From Phylloscopus collybita (lineage: Eukaryota > Chordata > Aves > Passeriformes > Phylloscopidae), in NCBI GenBank assembly GCA_027886175.1, contig JAJNNQ010000011.1, forward strand, positions 124,001-188,000: a DNA stretch of 64,000 bases. Direction: 5' to 3'. The number at the start of each line of letters is the position of its first letter. Within the stretch, counting starts at the first letter, position 1. The position numbers and the translations under genes were made by a program. The notes below the pieces were generated by a model that was not told the DNA's origin, ran no database searches, and saw only the letters and a list, made by a program, of their open reading frames with translations. Positions 48,379 through 61,100 of the stretch are shown here, in pieces.

Positions 48379-48457
48379 TATGACTCTGCAAAAATAATAT
48401 GTGCAGGCCTTAGCTGAAAATTCAGCATGAAGAGTTTTATTGTTAGGTTTAGAATAG
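48379..48457 (+). repeat. 5' LTR remnant of right ERV-A (79 bp)
   Basis: Identical by eye to the first 79 bases of the 3' LTR at 51400, then joined to pol at 48458. Confidence 0.88.
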
Positions 48458-48470
48458 GTTTAGGTTTAAA

Positions 48471-49955
48471 ATGTTCAGTGCTGATGTCCAATTTCATTTA
48501 GAGCTGAAAACTATGCAAAGCAGAAAACCACTTAATGCACTGACAGTGTTCACAGACGCGTCGGGTAAATCTCACAAGTCGGTAATGACTTGGCGAGATC
48601 CCGATTCACATCAGTGGGAATCTGATGTTGCAGAGGTGGAAGGCTCACCTCAGGTTGCTGAATTGGCTGCAGTTGTCAGAGCATTTGAAAAATTTTCTGA
48701 ACCCTTTAATTTAGTGACAGATTCCAGTTATGTAGCAGGGATAGTTTCTAGAGCAGAACAGTCTGTGCTGCAAGAAGTCTCTAACATCACACTTTTTCAG
48801 TTGCTTTCTAAGCTCGTGAAACTTATTTCTCTCCGAGAACACCCCTTTTTTGTGATGCACACCAGGTCACACACAGAACTCCCAGGATTCATTGCAGAGG
48901 GAAACAAGAGAGCTGATGCTCTTGCCACCACCGTGGAGATAGCTCCTCTGCCAAATCACTTTGAGCAAGCAAGAATCAGTCACCAACTCCATCACCAAAA
49001 TGCACCTGGACTGGTCAGGCAGTTTAATTTAACTCGTGACCAAGCCAAAGCAATTGTAAACAACTGTTCACAATGTAACAAATGTGCAATCTCATCTCTG
49101 CCCACAGGTGTCAATCCCCGAGGTTTGTCCAGCTGTGAAGTGTGGCAATCAGACGTCACGCACTTTGCCCCTTTCGGAAAGCAAAAGTTTGTGCATGTCT
49201 CTGTCGACACGTTCTCAGGAGCTGTTTTTGCATCTGCCCACACAGGAGAGAAAGCTGGAGATGCTATCAAGCATTTTATCCAGGCTTTCGCTGTATTAAG
49301 CATCCCAAAGTCCTTGAAAACAGATAATGCTCCAGCATACACATCTAAAGAATTCAGCAACTTTTTACAGCAATGAGAAGTAAAACACAAAACAGGGATT
49401 CCCCACTCTCCCACAGGCCAAGCAATTGTGGAGAGGACTCATCTTAACCTCAAAAGAGTCCTCAGTCAGCAGCAACCAATCCTCAAAATTGAACCACCAT
49501 CTGTGAGATTGGCCCGTGCTCTGTTCACTTTGAATTTTCTTAACTGTTCCTTTGAGACCATGAACCCGCCGGTGACAAGGCACTTTCGAGGGAGCTCTCT
49601 GTTAGAACCCCATGAAAGGCCAAAGGTCCTTGTCAAAGATCCAGAAACTTTGAGGATACAGAGTCCTCATGATTTAGTCACCTGGAGGCGCGGGTACGCC
49701 TGTGTCTCCACTCCCACCGGCTTGCGGTAGATTCCCTCCCGATGTGTGAGACCCTATGTCCCCAAAACATCAGAAGCAAAAGTGCCCCAGGCAGCTGTCG
49801 CCTCCTGGAGAAAGAGAAAAAAAGATGAAGAACAGGAAGGTTCAGACACAGAGCCTTCTTGTCCAGTTAGTATTCCTTCCTGGATGTTTTGGCAAGAGGA
49901 AGAAGCAGAAGAGCTGCTTCCTCTTGCTGAGTGTTTTCAGTGTTTGTTTAACTAA
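48471..49955 (+). pseudogene. pol: pol fragment of ERV-A (RNase H and integrase), right copy
   Basis: Same domains as the left copy. In-frame TGA at 49374-49376 sits between the second catalytic aspartate (KTDN) and the catalytic glutamate (VERTH); in-frame TAG at 49728-49730 lies in the C-terminal domain after TWRRGYACVSTPTGLR. The frame is open upstream of the first ATG to the LTR-pol junction, as expected for a pol segment fused by deletion. The final piece is charged (WRKRKKDEEQEG) and ends at 49955, about 45 bases before the env ATG. Confidence 0.9.
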
Positions 49956-49999
49956 ATTCTTTTCTTTTAAGTTACAGAACTACAGGCCTGGTGGTCAGC

Positions 50000-51367
50000 A
50001 TGGAAAATCGTAGTTCGAGAGTGTTTGCATTTGTGATGCTGCTCAGTTTGCCAACCCTGGCTTTCTTCTGGATTGTCCCACAGCCAAAAACCAATGTGTG
50101 GAAAACCCTTGCACAGAGTCTAGGCCAAGATCACATTTGTCTAGCCTCAGCCTCAGCCCAAAATCCCATGTCTGCCTGCTTAGTAGGGATCCCTGCAAAA
50201 GAAGAAGAGTATCCTCAACCACTCCTCCGGTAGCGTCAAAGTTTTAATCAGAAACCTAGCGCAGTTAAAGAGTTTCAAGAAATAAATGAGCCCCCTTCTA
50301 CTGTTGTTAAAAATCCCCTTGCTTTTTGGAAACAATGGTCTCAGTCTCTCGGCCACCCCCACCTGGAGCCCCAAGAATTAGAACTCCTTGGGTCCTCCAA
50401 AGCTCCTTTTTGTGTTCAATTTATGTATACCCCACCCAAAGAGCAAGAAAAGTCGTTTTACAATTTGAGACAAGCTGAAATTTCTTATATGGCAACAAAT
50501 TGGTGTGCAAAAATTGTTCATGTCCTTACTTTTTCTGCTAGCAATTCCCTTTCCCTTCCCAAAGGTTTTTTCCTTGTTTGTAGTGACAGAGCCTTTACTG
50601 GGATCCCAGCTCGTCTCATTGGAGGTCCTTGCACTCTGGGTAAGCTGAGCCTTTTTACCCCTAACATGACTCAAATTCTCAATTGGCACAAGAAAAATTC
50701 CTCTCTAAAAGTTCAGAAGAGAGACTTGACAAGTCTTAATTCGGATTGCAATTCAGAAATTATCCATTGGTCCAGGGCAAAAGCAGCAGCCCTGTCAGTT
50801 TTTTTACCTTGGGTTTCAATTGCAAAGTCTGTGGGAGAATTAGGCCAATTAGAATGTTGGGTAGCTAAACAAGCAAACTTAACATCTCGTGCTATAAGTG
50901 ACCTCTTATCAGACGAACAGATAACTAGACGGGCAACGCTCCAAAATAGAGCTGCCATTGATTACTTGCTTTTGTTGAATCAACATTCGTGCGAGGAGTT
51001 CGAAGGACTCTGCTGCTTCAACCTATCATCTAAAGCAGAAGACGTCAGAAAATCTGTCCACCAGCTACGAGGGATGGTCAGTTCCATCAAAGAAGAAATA
51101 GGAGACTGGTTTGACAACATCTTTTCAGGTGTCGGACTTTCTAAAGTTGCCAGCTCATGGATCAAAACAGGACTGTTAGTGTTGTTCATTGTATTAGTTG
51201 TGGCCTTTGCTTTTAGTTTAGTAAAAAGTTTGATCATGCGTGCAGTTTTTTCCACTTCCACCCCCTCTGTGCATTCAGTGCATTCAGTAGAGCCAGCCAA
51301 CGAATTTCCGCTAGACGAAGTTACCAGCAGTGAAAATAGCTCAGAAGTTTACACACCAGATCAGTAA
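50000..51367 (+). pseudogene. env: env of ERV-A, right copy, one in-frame stop
   Basis: ATG at 50000-50002 follows TTCTTTTAAGTTACAG, a plausible env splice acceptor (AG near 49978). A hydrophobic leader (FAFVMLLSLPTLAFFWIV) is followed by the in-frame TAG at 50231-50233. The frame is then open to TAA at 51365-51367. Transmembrane-subunit features are as in the left copy: internal cysteine-flanked fusion-like region, LQNRAAID, CX6CC (CEEFEGLCC), membrane helix and tail. The stretch from 50423 is a 314-residue open frame that includes the whole transmembrane subunit. Confidence 0.87.
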
Positions 51368-51368
51368 C

Positions 51369-51399
51369 AAAAAAAAAAAAAAAAAAAAAAAGGGGGAAG
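51369..51399 (+). promoter_or_regulatory. Polypurine tract of right ERV-A
   Basis: A-run of more than 20 followed by GGGGGAAG, directly before the 3' LTR. Confidence 0.85.
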
Positions 51400-52115
51400 T
51401 ATGACTCTGCAAAAATAATATGTGCAGGCCTTAGCTGAAAATTCAGCATGAAGAGTTTTATTGTTAGGTTTAGAATAGTCTGCAAAATTCAAGAAAGCCC
51501 TTTTGTCTTAAGATGTATTGCTTGTTTTAATATGTAACTTTTTGTAGTTCCAATAAGAGTTTCTAGGACAGCTTTGCCCCTGCTTAGAATCTTTCTTTTA
51601 TTAGTTCTCCCCTGCCTTACCTCCTTTGTCATGCATAATTATCCTCGTGTCCATCATTTAATTCTTATCTTTGAAGTACAGTAGAGCTAGCCATTCATTT
51701 TGCAAAACTGTTCTCGGCCCATCCCAAAACTTGTGCTAGATTTGTTAGAACCTAAATGACTTAATTTAGCATGATGTATTTAGATTGTTTTATTAGTAAC
51801 GGTAACTTAGAATCCACCCCAGAATTGTAGTATTAAACCGCCCACCACCCCAGGCTCAGGGTCTCTCTCTCCAGAGGCACCAGCCTGGGGTGGCTGGGGG
51901 GATCATCCTGACCCCCTTCCCCCCGCCCCTGAATAAAGCCTCTGTTCCCTAGAAAATTCAAGAGAGAGTCCCTTCTTTCTTCAATCCGGCCTTGACAGCG
52001 TTATCCAGTGACAAGACACGAACCCCCACAAAGTGACTGGTTGGGGCGTGCCGAGAGCTGCCGGGTAGGCCAGGCTAGACACTGAGCCAGGCCAGAGCAG
52101 GCACGCACTGCAACA
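51400..52115 (+). repeat. 3' LTR of right ERV-A
   Basis: 716 bp, TATGACTCTGC to CACTGCAACA. TATTAAA lies at 51831-51837 and AATAAA at 51932-51937, about 95 bases apart, defining a likely short R region. It mirrors 11385-12100 without indels. Confidence 0.9.
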
Positions 52116-52121
52116 GTCCTC
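52116..52121. repeat. Target-site duplication GTCCTC, other side of right ERV-A
   Basis: Follows the LTR end CAACA; the satellite monomer resumes with TCCAGATTCC. Confidence 0.9.
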
Positions 52122-55100
52122 TCCAGATTCCAGATGTCAGTTTGTAAAAGGCCGTTGTCATTACAAGGGCAGTCAAACTTCTATCTGGTGGTAGATTGCA
52201 CCTGGAAGACATCCTCATTTGTATGGAATTTAAGTGGAAAATTAATAGGCAGAAGCCTAGTGGCAGGCACATATAATTAGACACGAACGCTGGCCCATTT
52301 CCATGGGAAACCAAAGTCTCCACTCCAGGTTCCTGATGTCAGTTTGTAGGAGGACTTTGGCACTACAAGGGCAGACAAAGTTCCGTCTGCTGGTTGATTG
52401 CATCGAGGAGATATCCTCATTTGTATGGAATTTCAGCAGACAGAAGCCCAGTGGCAGGCAGACAGCATTAGACACGAAGAGTGTACCTTTTCCATGGGAA
52501 ACCAAAGTCTCCACCCCAGCTTCTTGATGTCAGTTTGTAAGAGGCCTTTGGCAATACAAGGGCAGACAAACTACCGTCTGGTGGCTGATAGCATCAGGGA
52601 GATATCCTCATTTGTGAGGAATTTCAGCAGGCAGAACCCCAGTGGCAGGCAAACAGCATTAGACACGAACGGCGGCCCATTTCCATGGGAAACCAAAGTC
52701 TCCAACCCAGGCTCCTGATGTCAGTTTTTAGGAGGTCTTTGGCATTAAAAGGGTAGACAAACTTCCATCTGGTGGGAAATTGCGTTTGGGAGATATCCTC
52801 ATTTGTATGGAATTTTAGTAGGCATATGCCCCCTGGCAGGCAGACAGCATTAGACACAAACAGTGGCCCTTTTCCATGGGAAACCAAAATCTCCACCCCA
52901 TGTTGCAAATGTCACTTTGTAGGAGGCGTTTTCCAATATAAGGGAGGAGAAACTTCCATCTGGTTGTAGATTGCACCTGGGAGATATCCTCATTTCTATG
53001 GAATTTTAGTGGAATTTTAGTAGGCAGAATCCCAGCGGAAGGCAGAGGGAATTAGACAGGAACAGTGGCCCGTTTCCTAAGGAAACCAAAGTCTCCATCC
53101 CACATTCCTGATGTCAGGTTGTCGGAGGCCTTTGGCATTAAAAGGGCAGACAAACTTCCATCTGGTGGGAAATTGCATTTGGGAGATATCCTCATTTGTA
53201 GGGAATTTTAATAGGTATATGCCCACGGGCAGGAAGACAGCATTAAACACCAAGGGTGGCCCTTTTCCATGGGAAACCAAAGCGTCCTCTCCAGATTCCT
53301 GATGTCAGTTTGTAGGAGGCCGTTGGCATTACAAGGGCAGAAAAAACTTTCAACTGGTGGTAGACTCCAACTGGGAGATATCATCATTTGTATGGGTTTT
53401 TACTAGGCATAAGCCCAGTGGCAGGCACATAGCATTAGACATAAACGGTGGCCCATTTCCATGGGAAAAGAAAGTCTCCACCCCACGTTCCCGATGTCAG
53501 TTTTTAGGAGGCCTTTGGCACTACAAGGGCAGACAAACGTCCACGTGGTTGTAGATTGCACCTGGGAGATATCCTCATTTGTGTAGAACCTTAGTGGAAT
53601 TTTAGTAGGCATAAGCCCAGTGGCTGGCAGACAGCATTCGACACAAACGGTGGCCCATTTCCTTGGGAAACCAAAGTCTCCACCCCACGTTCCTGATGTC
53701 AGTTTTTAGGAGGCCTTTGGCACTACGAGGGCAGACAAACGTCCACATGGTTGTAGATTGCACCTGGGAGATATCCTCATTTGTATCGAACTTCAGCAGT
53801 CATAACCAAAATGGCAGGCGGACAGCATTAGAAACGAACGGTGGTCCTTTTCCATGGGAAACCAAAGTCTCCGCCCCAGGTTCCTGATGTCAATTTGTAG
53901 GAAACCTTTGGCTCAGCACGGGCAGACAAACTTCCATCTGGTGTTAGATTACACCTGGGAGATATTCTCATTTGTATGGAATTTTAGAGGAATTTTAGTA
54001 GGCAGAATCCCAGCGGCAGGCAGGCAGAATTAGACATGAATAGTGGCCCATTTCCATGGGAAACCAAAGTCTCCACCCCAGGTTCCTGATGTCATTTTTT
54101 AGGAGGCCTCTGGCACTACAAGAGGAGACTAACTTCCAACTGCTGGCATATTGCATCTGGGAGATATCCTCATTTGTATGTAATTTTAGTAGCCATAAGC
54201 CCAGTAGCAGGCAGACAGCATAAGATACGAACGGTGGCCCTTTTCCATGGGAAACCAAAGTCTCCGCCCCAGGTTCCTGATGTCAGTTTGTAGGAAGCCT
54301 TTGGCTCTACAGGGGCAGACAAACTTCTATCTGGTGGTAGATTGCACCTGGGAGACATCCTCATTTGTAAGGAAATTTAGTGGTATTTTAATAGGCAGAA
54401 GCCTAGTGGCAGGGACACATCATTAGACACGAACGCTGGCCCATTTCCATGGGAAACCAAAGTCTCCACTCCAGGGTCCTGGTGTCAGTTTGGAGGAGGC
54501 CTTTGGCACTACGAAGGCAGACAAACTTCCATCTGGTGGTAGATTGCACCTGGGAAATATCCTCATTTTTATGGAACTTCAGCAGTCATAACCTCAGTGC
54601 CAGGCAGACAGCATTAGACAGGAACGGTGGTCCTTTTCCATGGGAAACCAATATCTCCACCCTAGGTTCCTGATGGCAGTTTGTAGGAGGCCTTTGGAAA
54701 CACAAGGGCAGAGAAAGGTCCATCTGGTGTTTGATTGCACCTGGCAGATATTCTCATTTGTATAGAATTGTAGTGGAATTTTAGTAGGCATAAGCCCAGC
54801 GGCAGGCAGACAGAATTAGACATGAATAGTGGCCCATTTCCATGGGAAACCAAAGTCTCCACCCCAGGTTCCTGATGTCATTTTCTAGGAGGCCTCTGGC
54901 ACTACAAGAGGAGACAAACTTCCAACTGGTGGCATATTGCATCTGGGAGATATCCTCATTTGTATGTAATTTTAGTAGCCATAAGCCCAGTGGCAGGCAG
55001 ACAGCATTAGACACTAACGGTGGCCCTTTTCCATGGGAAACCAAAGTCTCCGCCCCAGGTTATTGATATCAATTTGTAGGAAGCCTTTGGCACTACAGGG

Positions 55101-58100
55101 CAGACAAACTTCCATGTGGTAGTAGATTGCACCTGGGAGACATCCTCATTTGTATGGAATTTTACTGGGATTTTAATAGGCAGAAGCCTAGTGGCAGGCA
55201 CACAGCATTAGACACGAACGCTGGCCCATTTCCATGGGAAACCAAAGTCTCCACGCCACGGTCCTGATGTCAGTTTGTAAGAGGCCTTTGGCACTAAAAG
55301 GGCAGACAAAGTTCCATCTGATGGTTGATTGCATCGAGGAGATATCCTCATTTGTATGGAATTTCAGCAGACAGAAGCCCAGTGGCAGGCAGACAGCATT
55401 AGACACGAACAATGGACCTTTTCCATGGGAAACCAAAGTCTCCACCCCACGTTCCTGATGTCAGTTTGTAAGAGGCGTTTGGAGCTACAAGGGCAGAAAA
55501 ACTTCCATCTGGTGGTAGATTGCACCTGGGAGATATCCTAATTTCCATGGAATTTTAGTGGAATTTTAGTAGGAAGAAGCCCAGTGGCAGGCACATAGCA
55601 TTAGACACAAATGGTGGCCCATTTCCATGGGAAAAGTAGAGTCTCCACCCCACGTTCCTGATGTCAGTTTTTAGGAGGGCTTTGGCACTACAAGGGCAGA
55701 GAAGCTTCCATCTGGTTGTAGATTGCACCTGAGAGATATCCTCATTTATATAGAATTTTAGTGGAATTTTAGTAGGCATAAGCCCAGTGGCTGGCAGGCA
55801 GCATTAGACACAAACGGTGGCCCATTTCCTTGGGAAACCAAAGTCTCCACCCCACGTTCCTGATGTCAGTTCTTAGGAGGCCTTTGGCACTATGAGGGCA
55901 GACAAACTTCCACCTGGTGGTAGATTACACCTGCGAGATATCCTCATTTGTATGGAATTTGAGTGGAATTTTAGTAGGCAGAATCCCAGCGGCAGGCAGA
56001 CAGAATTAGACATGAATAGTGGCCCATTTCCATGGGAAACCAAAGTCTCCACCCCAGGTTCCTGATGTCATTTTTTAGGAGGCCTCTGGCACTACAAGAG
56101 GGGACAAACTTCCAACTGGTGGCATATTGCATCTGGGATATATCCTCATTTGTGAGGAATTTCAGCAGGCATAACCCCAGTGACAGGCAGACAGCCTTAG
56201 ACACGAACAGTGGCCCTTTTCCGTGGGAAACCAAAACCTCCAGCCCATGTTGCAAATGTCACTTTGTAGGAGGCGTTTTCCAATATAAGGGCAGAGAAAC
56301 TTCCATCTGGTGGTAGATTACACCTGATAGATATCCTCATTTCTATTGAATTTTAGTGCAATTTTAGTAGGAAGAAGCCCAGTGGCAGGCAGACAGCATT
56401 AAACACGAACAATGGCCCATTTCTATGGGAAACCAAAGTCTCCACCCCACGTTCCTGACGTCCGTTTCTAGAAGGCCTTTGGAACGACAAGGGCAGACAA
56501 ACTTCCGTCTGGTGGTTGATTGCATCGTGGAGATATCCTCATTTGTATGGAATTTCAGCAGGTAGAAGCCCAGTGGCAGGCAGATACCATTAGACATGAA
56601 CGGTGGCCCTTTTCCCATGGGCAGCCAAAAATCTCCAGGCCACGTTCCTGATGTCAGGTTTTAGGAGGCCTTTGGCAGTACAAGGGCAAACAAACTTCCG
56701 TCTGGTGGCTGATTACATCGGGGAGATATCCTCATTTGTATGGAATTTCAGCAGGTAGAAGCCCAGTGGCAGGCAGACAGCATTAGACACGAACGGTGGC
56801 CCTTTTCCATGGGAAAACAAAGTCTCCAACCCAGGCTCCTGATGTCAGGTTGTCGGAGGACTTTGGCATTAAAAGGGCAGACAAACTTCCATCTGGTGGG
56901 AAATTGCATTTGGGAGATATCCTCATTTGTAGGGAATTTTAGTCGGCATATGTCCACTGGCAGGCAGACAGCATAGAACAACAAAGGTGGCCCTTTTCCA
57001 TGGGAAACCAATGCGTCCTCTCCAGATTCCTGATGTCAGTTTGTAGGAGGCCGTTGGCATTACAAGGGCAGACAAACTTTCAACTGGTGGTAGACTCCAT
57101 CTGGGAGATATCCTCATTTGTATGGGATTTTACTAGGCATAAGCCCAGTGGCAGGCACATAGCATTAGACACAAACCGTGGCCCATTTCCATGGGAAACC
57201 AAAGTCTCCACCGCACGTTCCTGATATCAGTTTGTAGGAAGCCTTTGGCTCTACAGGGGCAGACAAACTTCCATCTGGTGGTAGATTGCACCTGGGAGAC
57301 ATCCTCATTTGTATGTAATTTTAGTACCCATAAGCCCAGTGGCAGGCAGACAACATTAGACACGAACGGTGGCCCTTTTCCATGGGAAACCAAAGTGTCC
57401 GCCCCAGGTTCCTGATGTCAATTTGTAGGAAGCCTTTGGCTCTACAGGGGCAGAGGAACTTCCATCTTGTGGTAGATTGCACCCGGGAGACATCCTCATT
57501 TGCATGGAAATTTAGTGGGATTTTAATAGGCAGAAGCCTAGTGGCAGGCACACATCATTAGACACGAACAATGGGCGTTTTCCATGGGAAACCAAAGTCT
57601 CCACCTCACGTTCCTGATGTCAGTTTGTAGGAGGCCTTTGGACCTACAAGGGCAGACGAACTTCCATCTGGTGGTAGATTGCACCTGGGAGATATGCTCA
57701 TTTGAATAGAATTTTAGTGGAATTTTAGTAGGCATAACCACAGTGCCAGGCAGACAGCATTAGACACGAACGGTGGCCCATTTCCCGGGGAAACCAAAGT
57801 CTCCATCCCACATGCCTGATATCAGTTTGGACGAGGCCTTTGGTACTACAAGCGCAGACAAACTTCCAACTGGTGGTAGATTCCATCTGGGACATATCCT
57901 CATTTGTGAGGAATTTCTGCAGGCATAACCCCAGTGGCAGGCAGACAGCATTAGAAACGAACGGTGCCCCTTTTCCATGGGAAACCAATGTCTCCACCCC
58001 ACGTTCCTGATGTCAGTTTTTAGGAGGCCTTTGGCACTACAAGGGCAGAGAAACTTCCATCTGGTTGTAGATTGTACCTGGGAGATATCCTCATTTCTAT

Positions 58101-61100
58101 AGAATTTTAGTGGAATTTTAGTAGGCATAAGCCTAGTGGCTGTCAGACAGCATTAGACACAAACGGTGGCCCATTTCTATGGGAAACCACAGTCTCCACC
58201 CCACGTTCCTGATGTCAGTTTTTAGGAGGCATTTGGCACTACGAGGGCAGACAAACTTCCACCTGGTGGTAGATTGCACCTGGGAGATATCCTCATTTTT
58301 ATGGAACTTCAGCAGTCATAACCACAGTGCCAGGCAGACAGCATTAGACAGGAACAGTGGTCCGTTTCCTAGGGAAACCAAAGTCTCCACCCTAGGTTCC
58401 CGAGGGCAGTTTGTAGGAGACGTTTGGAAACACAAGGGCAGAGAAACTTCCATCTGGTGTTTGATTGCACCTGGGAGATATTCTCATTTGTATGGAATTT
58501 AAGTGGAATTTTAGTAGGCAGAATCCCAGCGGCAGGCAGACAGAATTAGACATGAATAGTGGCCCATTTCCATGGAAACCAAAGTCTCCACCCCAGGTTC
58601 CTGATGTCATTTTCTAGGAGGCCTCTGGCACTACAAGAGGAGGCAAACTTCCAACTGGTGGCATATTGCATCTGGGAGATATCCTCATTTGTATGTAATT
58701 TTAGTAGCCATAAGCCCAGTGGCAGGCAGACAGCATTAGACACGAACGGTGGCCCTTTTCCATGGGAAACCAAAGTGTCCGCCCCATGTTCCTGATGTCA
58801 ATTTGTAGGAAGCCTTTGGCTCTACAAGGGCAGACAAACTTCCATCTGGTGGTAGATTGCACCTGGGAGACATCCTCATTTGTATGGAATTTAGTGGGAT
58901 TTTAATAGGCAGAACCCTAGTGGCATGCACAAGTCATTAGGCACGAATGCTGGCCCATTTCCATGGGAAACCAAAGTCTCCACTCCAGGGTCCTGGTGTG
59001 AGTTTGTAGGAGGCCTTTGGCACTACAAGAGCAGACAAAGTTCCATCTGGTGGTTGATTACATTGAGGAGATATCCTCATTTGTATGGAATTTCAGCAGG
59101 CAGAAGCCCAGTGGCAGGCAGACAGCATTAGACACAAACAATGGACCTTTTCCATGGGAAACCAAAGTCTCTACCCCAGCTTCTTGATGTCAGTTTGTAG
59201 GAGGCCTTTGGCACTACGGGGGCAGACAAACTTCCACCCGGTGGTAGATTACACCTGGGAGATATCCTCATTTTTATGGAACTTCAGCAGTCATAAACAC
59301 AGTGCCAGGCAAAGAGCATTAGACAGGAACGGTGGTCCTTTTCCATGGGAAACCAAAGTCTCCACCATAGGTTCCTGATGGCAGTTTGTAGGAGGTCTTT
59401 GGCACTACAAGGGCAGAGAAACTTCCATCTGGTGTTTGATTGCACCTGGGAGATATTCGCATTTGTATGGAATTTGACTGGAATTTTAGTAGGCAGAATC
59501 CCAGCGGCAGGCAGACAGAATTAGACATGAATAGTGGCCCATTTCCATGGGAAACCAAAGTCTCCACCCCACGTTCCTGATGTCATTTTCTAGGAGGCCT
59601 CTGGCACTACAAGAGGAGACAAACTTCCAACTGGTGGCATATTGCATCTGGGAGATATCCTCATTTGTATGTAATTTTAGTAGCCATAAGCCCAGTGGCA
59701 GGCAGACAGCATTAGACAGGAACCGTGGCCCTTTGCCATGGGAAACCAAAGTCTCCGCCCCAGCTTCTTGATGTCAATTTGTAGGAAGCCTTTTGCTCTA
59801 CAGGGGCAGACAAACTTCCATTTGGTGGTAGATTGCACGTGAGAGACATCTTCAATGGTATGGAATTTTATTGGAATTTTAATAGGCAGAAGCCTAGTGG
59901 CAGGCAAACATCATTAGACACGAACGCTGTCGCATTTCCATGGGAAACCAAAGTCTCCACTCCAGGTTCCTGATGTCAGTATGTAGGAAGCCTTTGGCAC
60001 TACAAGGGCAGACAAAGTTCCGTCTGGTGGTTGATTGCATTGAGGAGATATCATCATTTGTATGGAATTTCAGCAGGCAGAAGATCAGTGGCAGGCAGAC
60101 AGCATTAGACAAGAACGGTACCCCTTTTCCATTGGAAACAAAGTCTCCATCCCACGTTCCTGATGTCAGTTTGTAGGAGGCATTTGGCACTATAAGGGCA
60201 GACTAATTTCCAACTGGTTGTAGATTCCATCTGGGAGATATCCTCATTTGTATGGAATTTTACTAGGCATAAGCCCAGTGGCAGGCACATTGCATTAGAC
60301 ACAAACGGTGGCTTTTTTCCATGGGAAACCAAAGTCTCTACCTCACGTTCCTGATGTCAGTTTTTAGGAGGCCTTTGGCACTACACGGGCAGACAAACTT
60401 CCACCTCGTGGTAGATTGCACCTGGGAGATATCCTCATTTGTATGGAACTTCAGCACTCATAACCACAATGCCAGGCTGACAGCATTAGATACGAACGGT
60501 GGTCCTTTCCCATGGGAAACCAAAGTCTCCACCCCTGGTTCCTGATGTCAGTTTTTTAGGAGGCCTTTGCCACTACAAGGGCAGACAATCTTCCATCTGG
60601 TGGTAAATTGCATCTGCGAGATATCCTCACTTGTATGGAATTTTAGGAGGCATACGCCCAGTGGCAGGCACACAGCATTAGGCATGAACAGTGGCTCTTT
60701 TTCATGGGAAACCAAATTATCCATCCTACGTTTCAGATGTCAGTTTATAGGAGACCTTTGGCAATACAAGGGCAGAGAAACTTCAAACCGGGGGTAGATT
60801 GCACCTGCGAGATATTCTCATTTGTATAGAATTTTAGAGTAATTTTAGTACGCAGAATCCCACCGGCAGGCAGACAGAATTAGACATGAATAGTGGCCGT
60901 TTTCCAGGGGAAACCAAAGTCTCCAGGCCAGGTTCCTGATGTCAGTTTTTAGGAGGCCTTTTGCACTACAAGAACAGACAAACTTCCAACTGGTGGCATA
61001 TTGCATCTTGGAGATATCTTTATTTGTATGGAGTTTTAGTGGAATTAAAGTAGGCAGAAGCCCAGTGGCAAGTAGACAGCATTAAACACCAACGGTGGCC

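Larger units (their letters stand above)
48379..52115 (+). mobile_element. ERV-A, truncated alpharetrovirus-like endogenous retrovirus, right copy
   Basis: Mirror of 11385-15121 with the same length, junctions, target duplication and stop codons. In the coding regions I found one substitution between the copies (50355 against 13145). Shared damage means that both descend from one already defective provirus through the inverted duplication. Confidence 0.93.
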
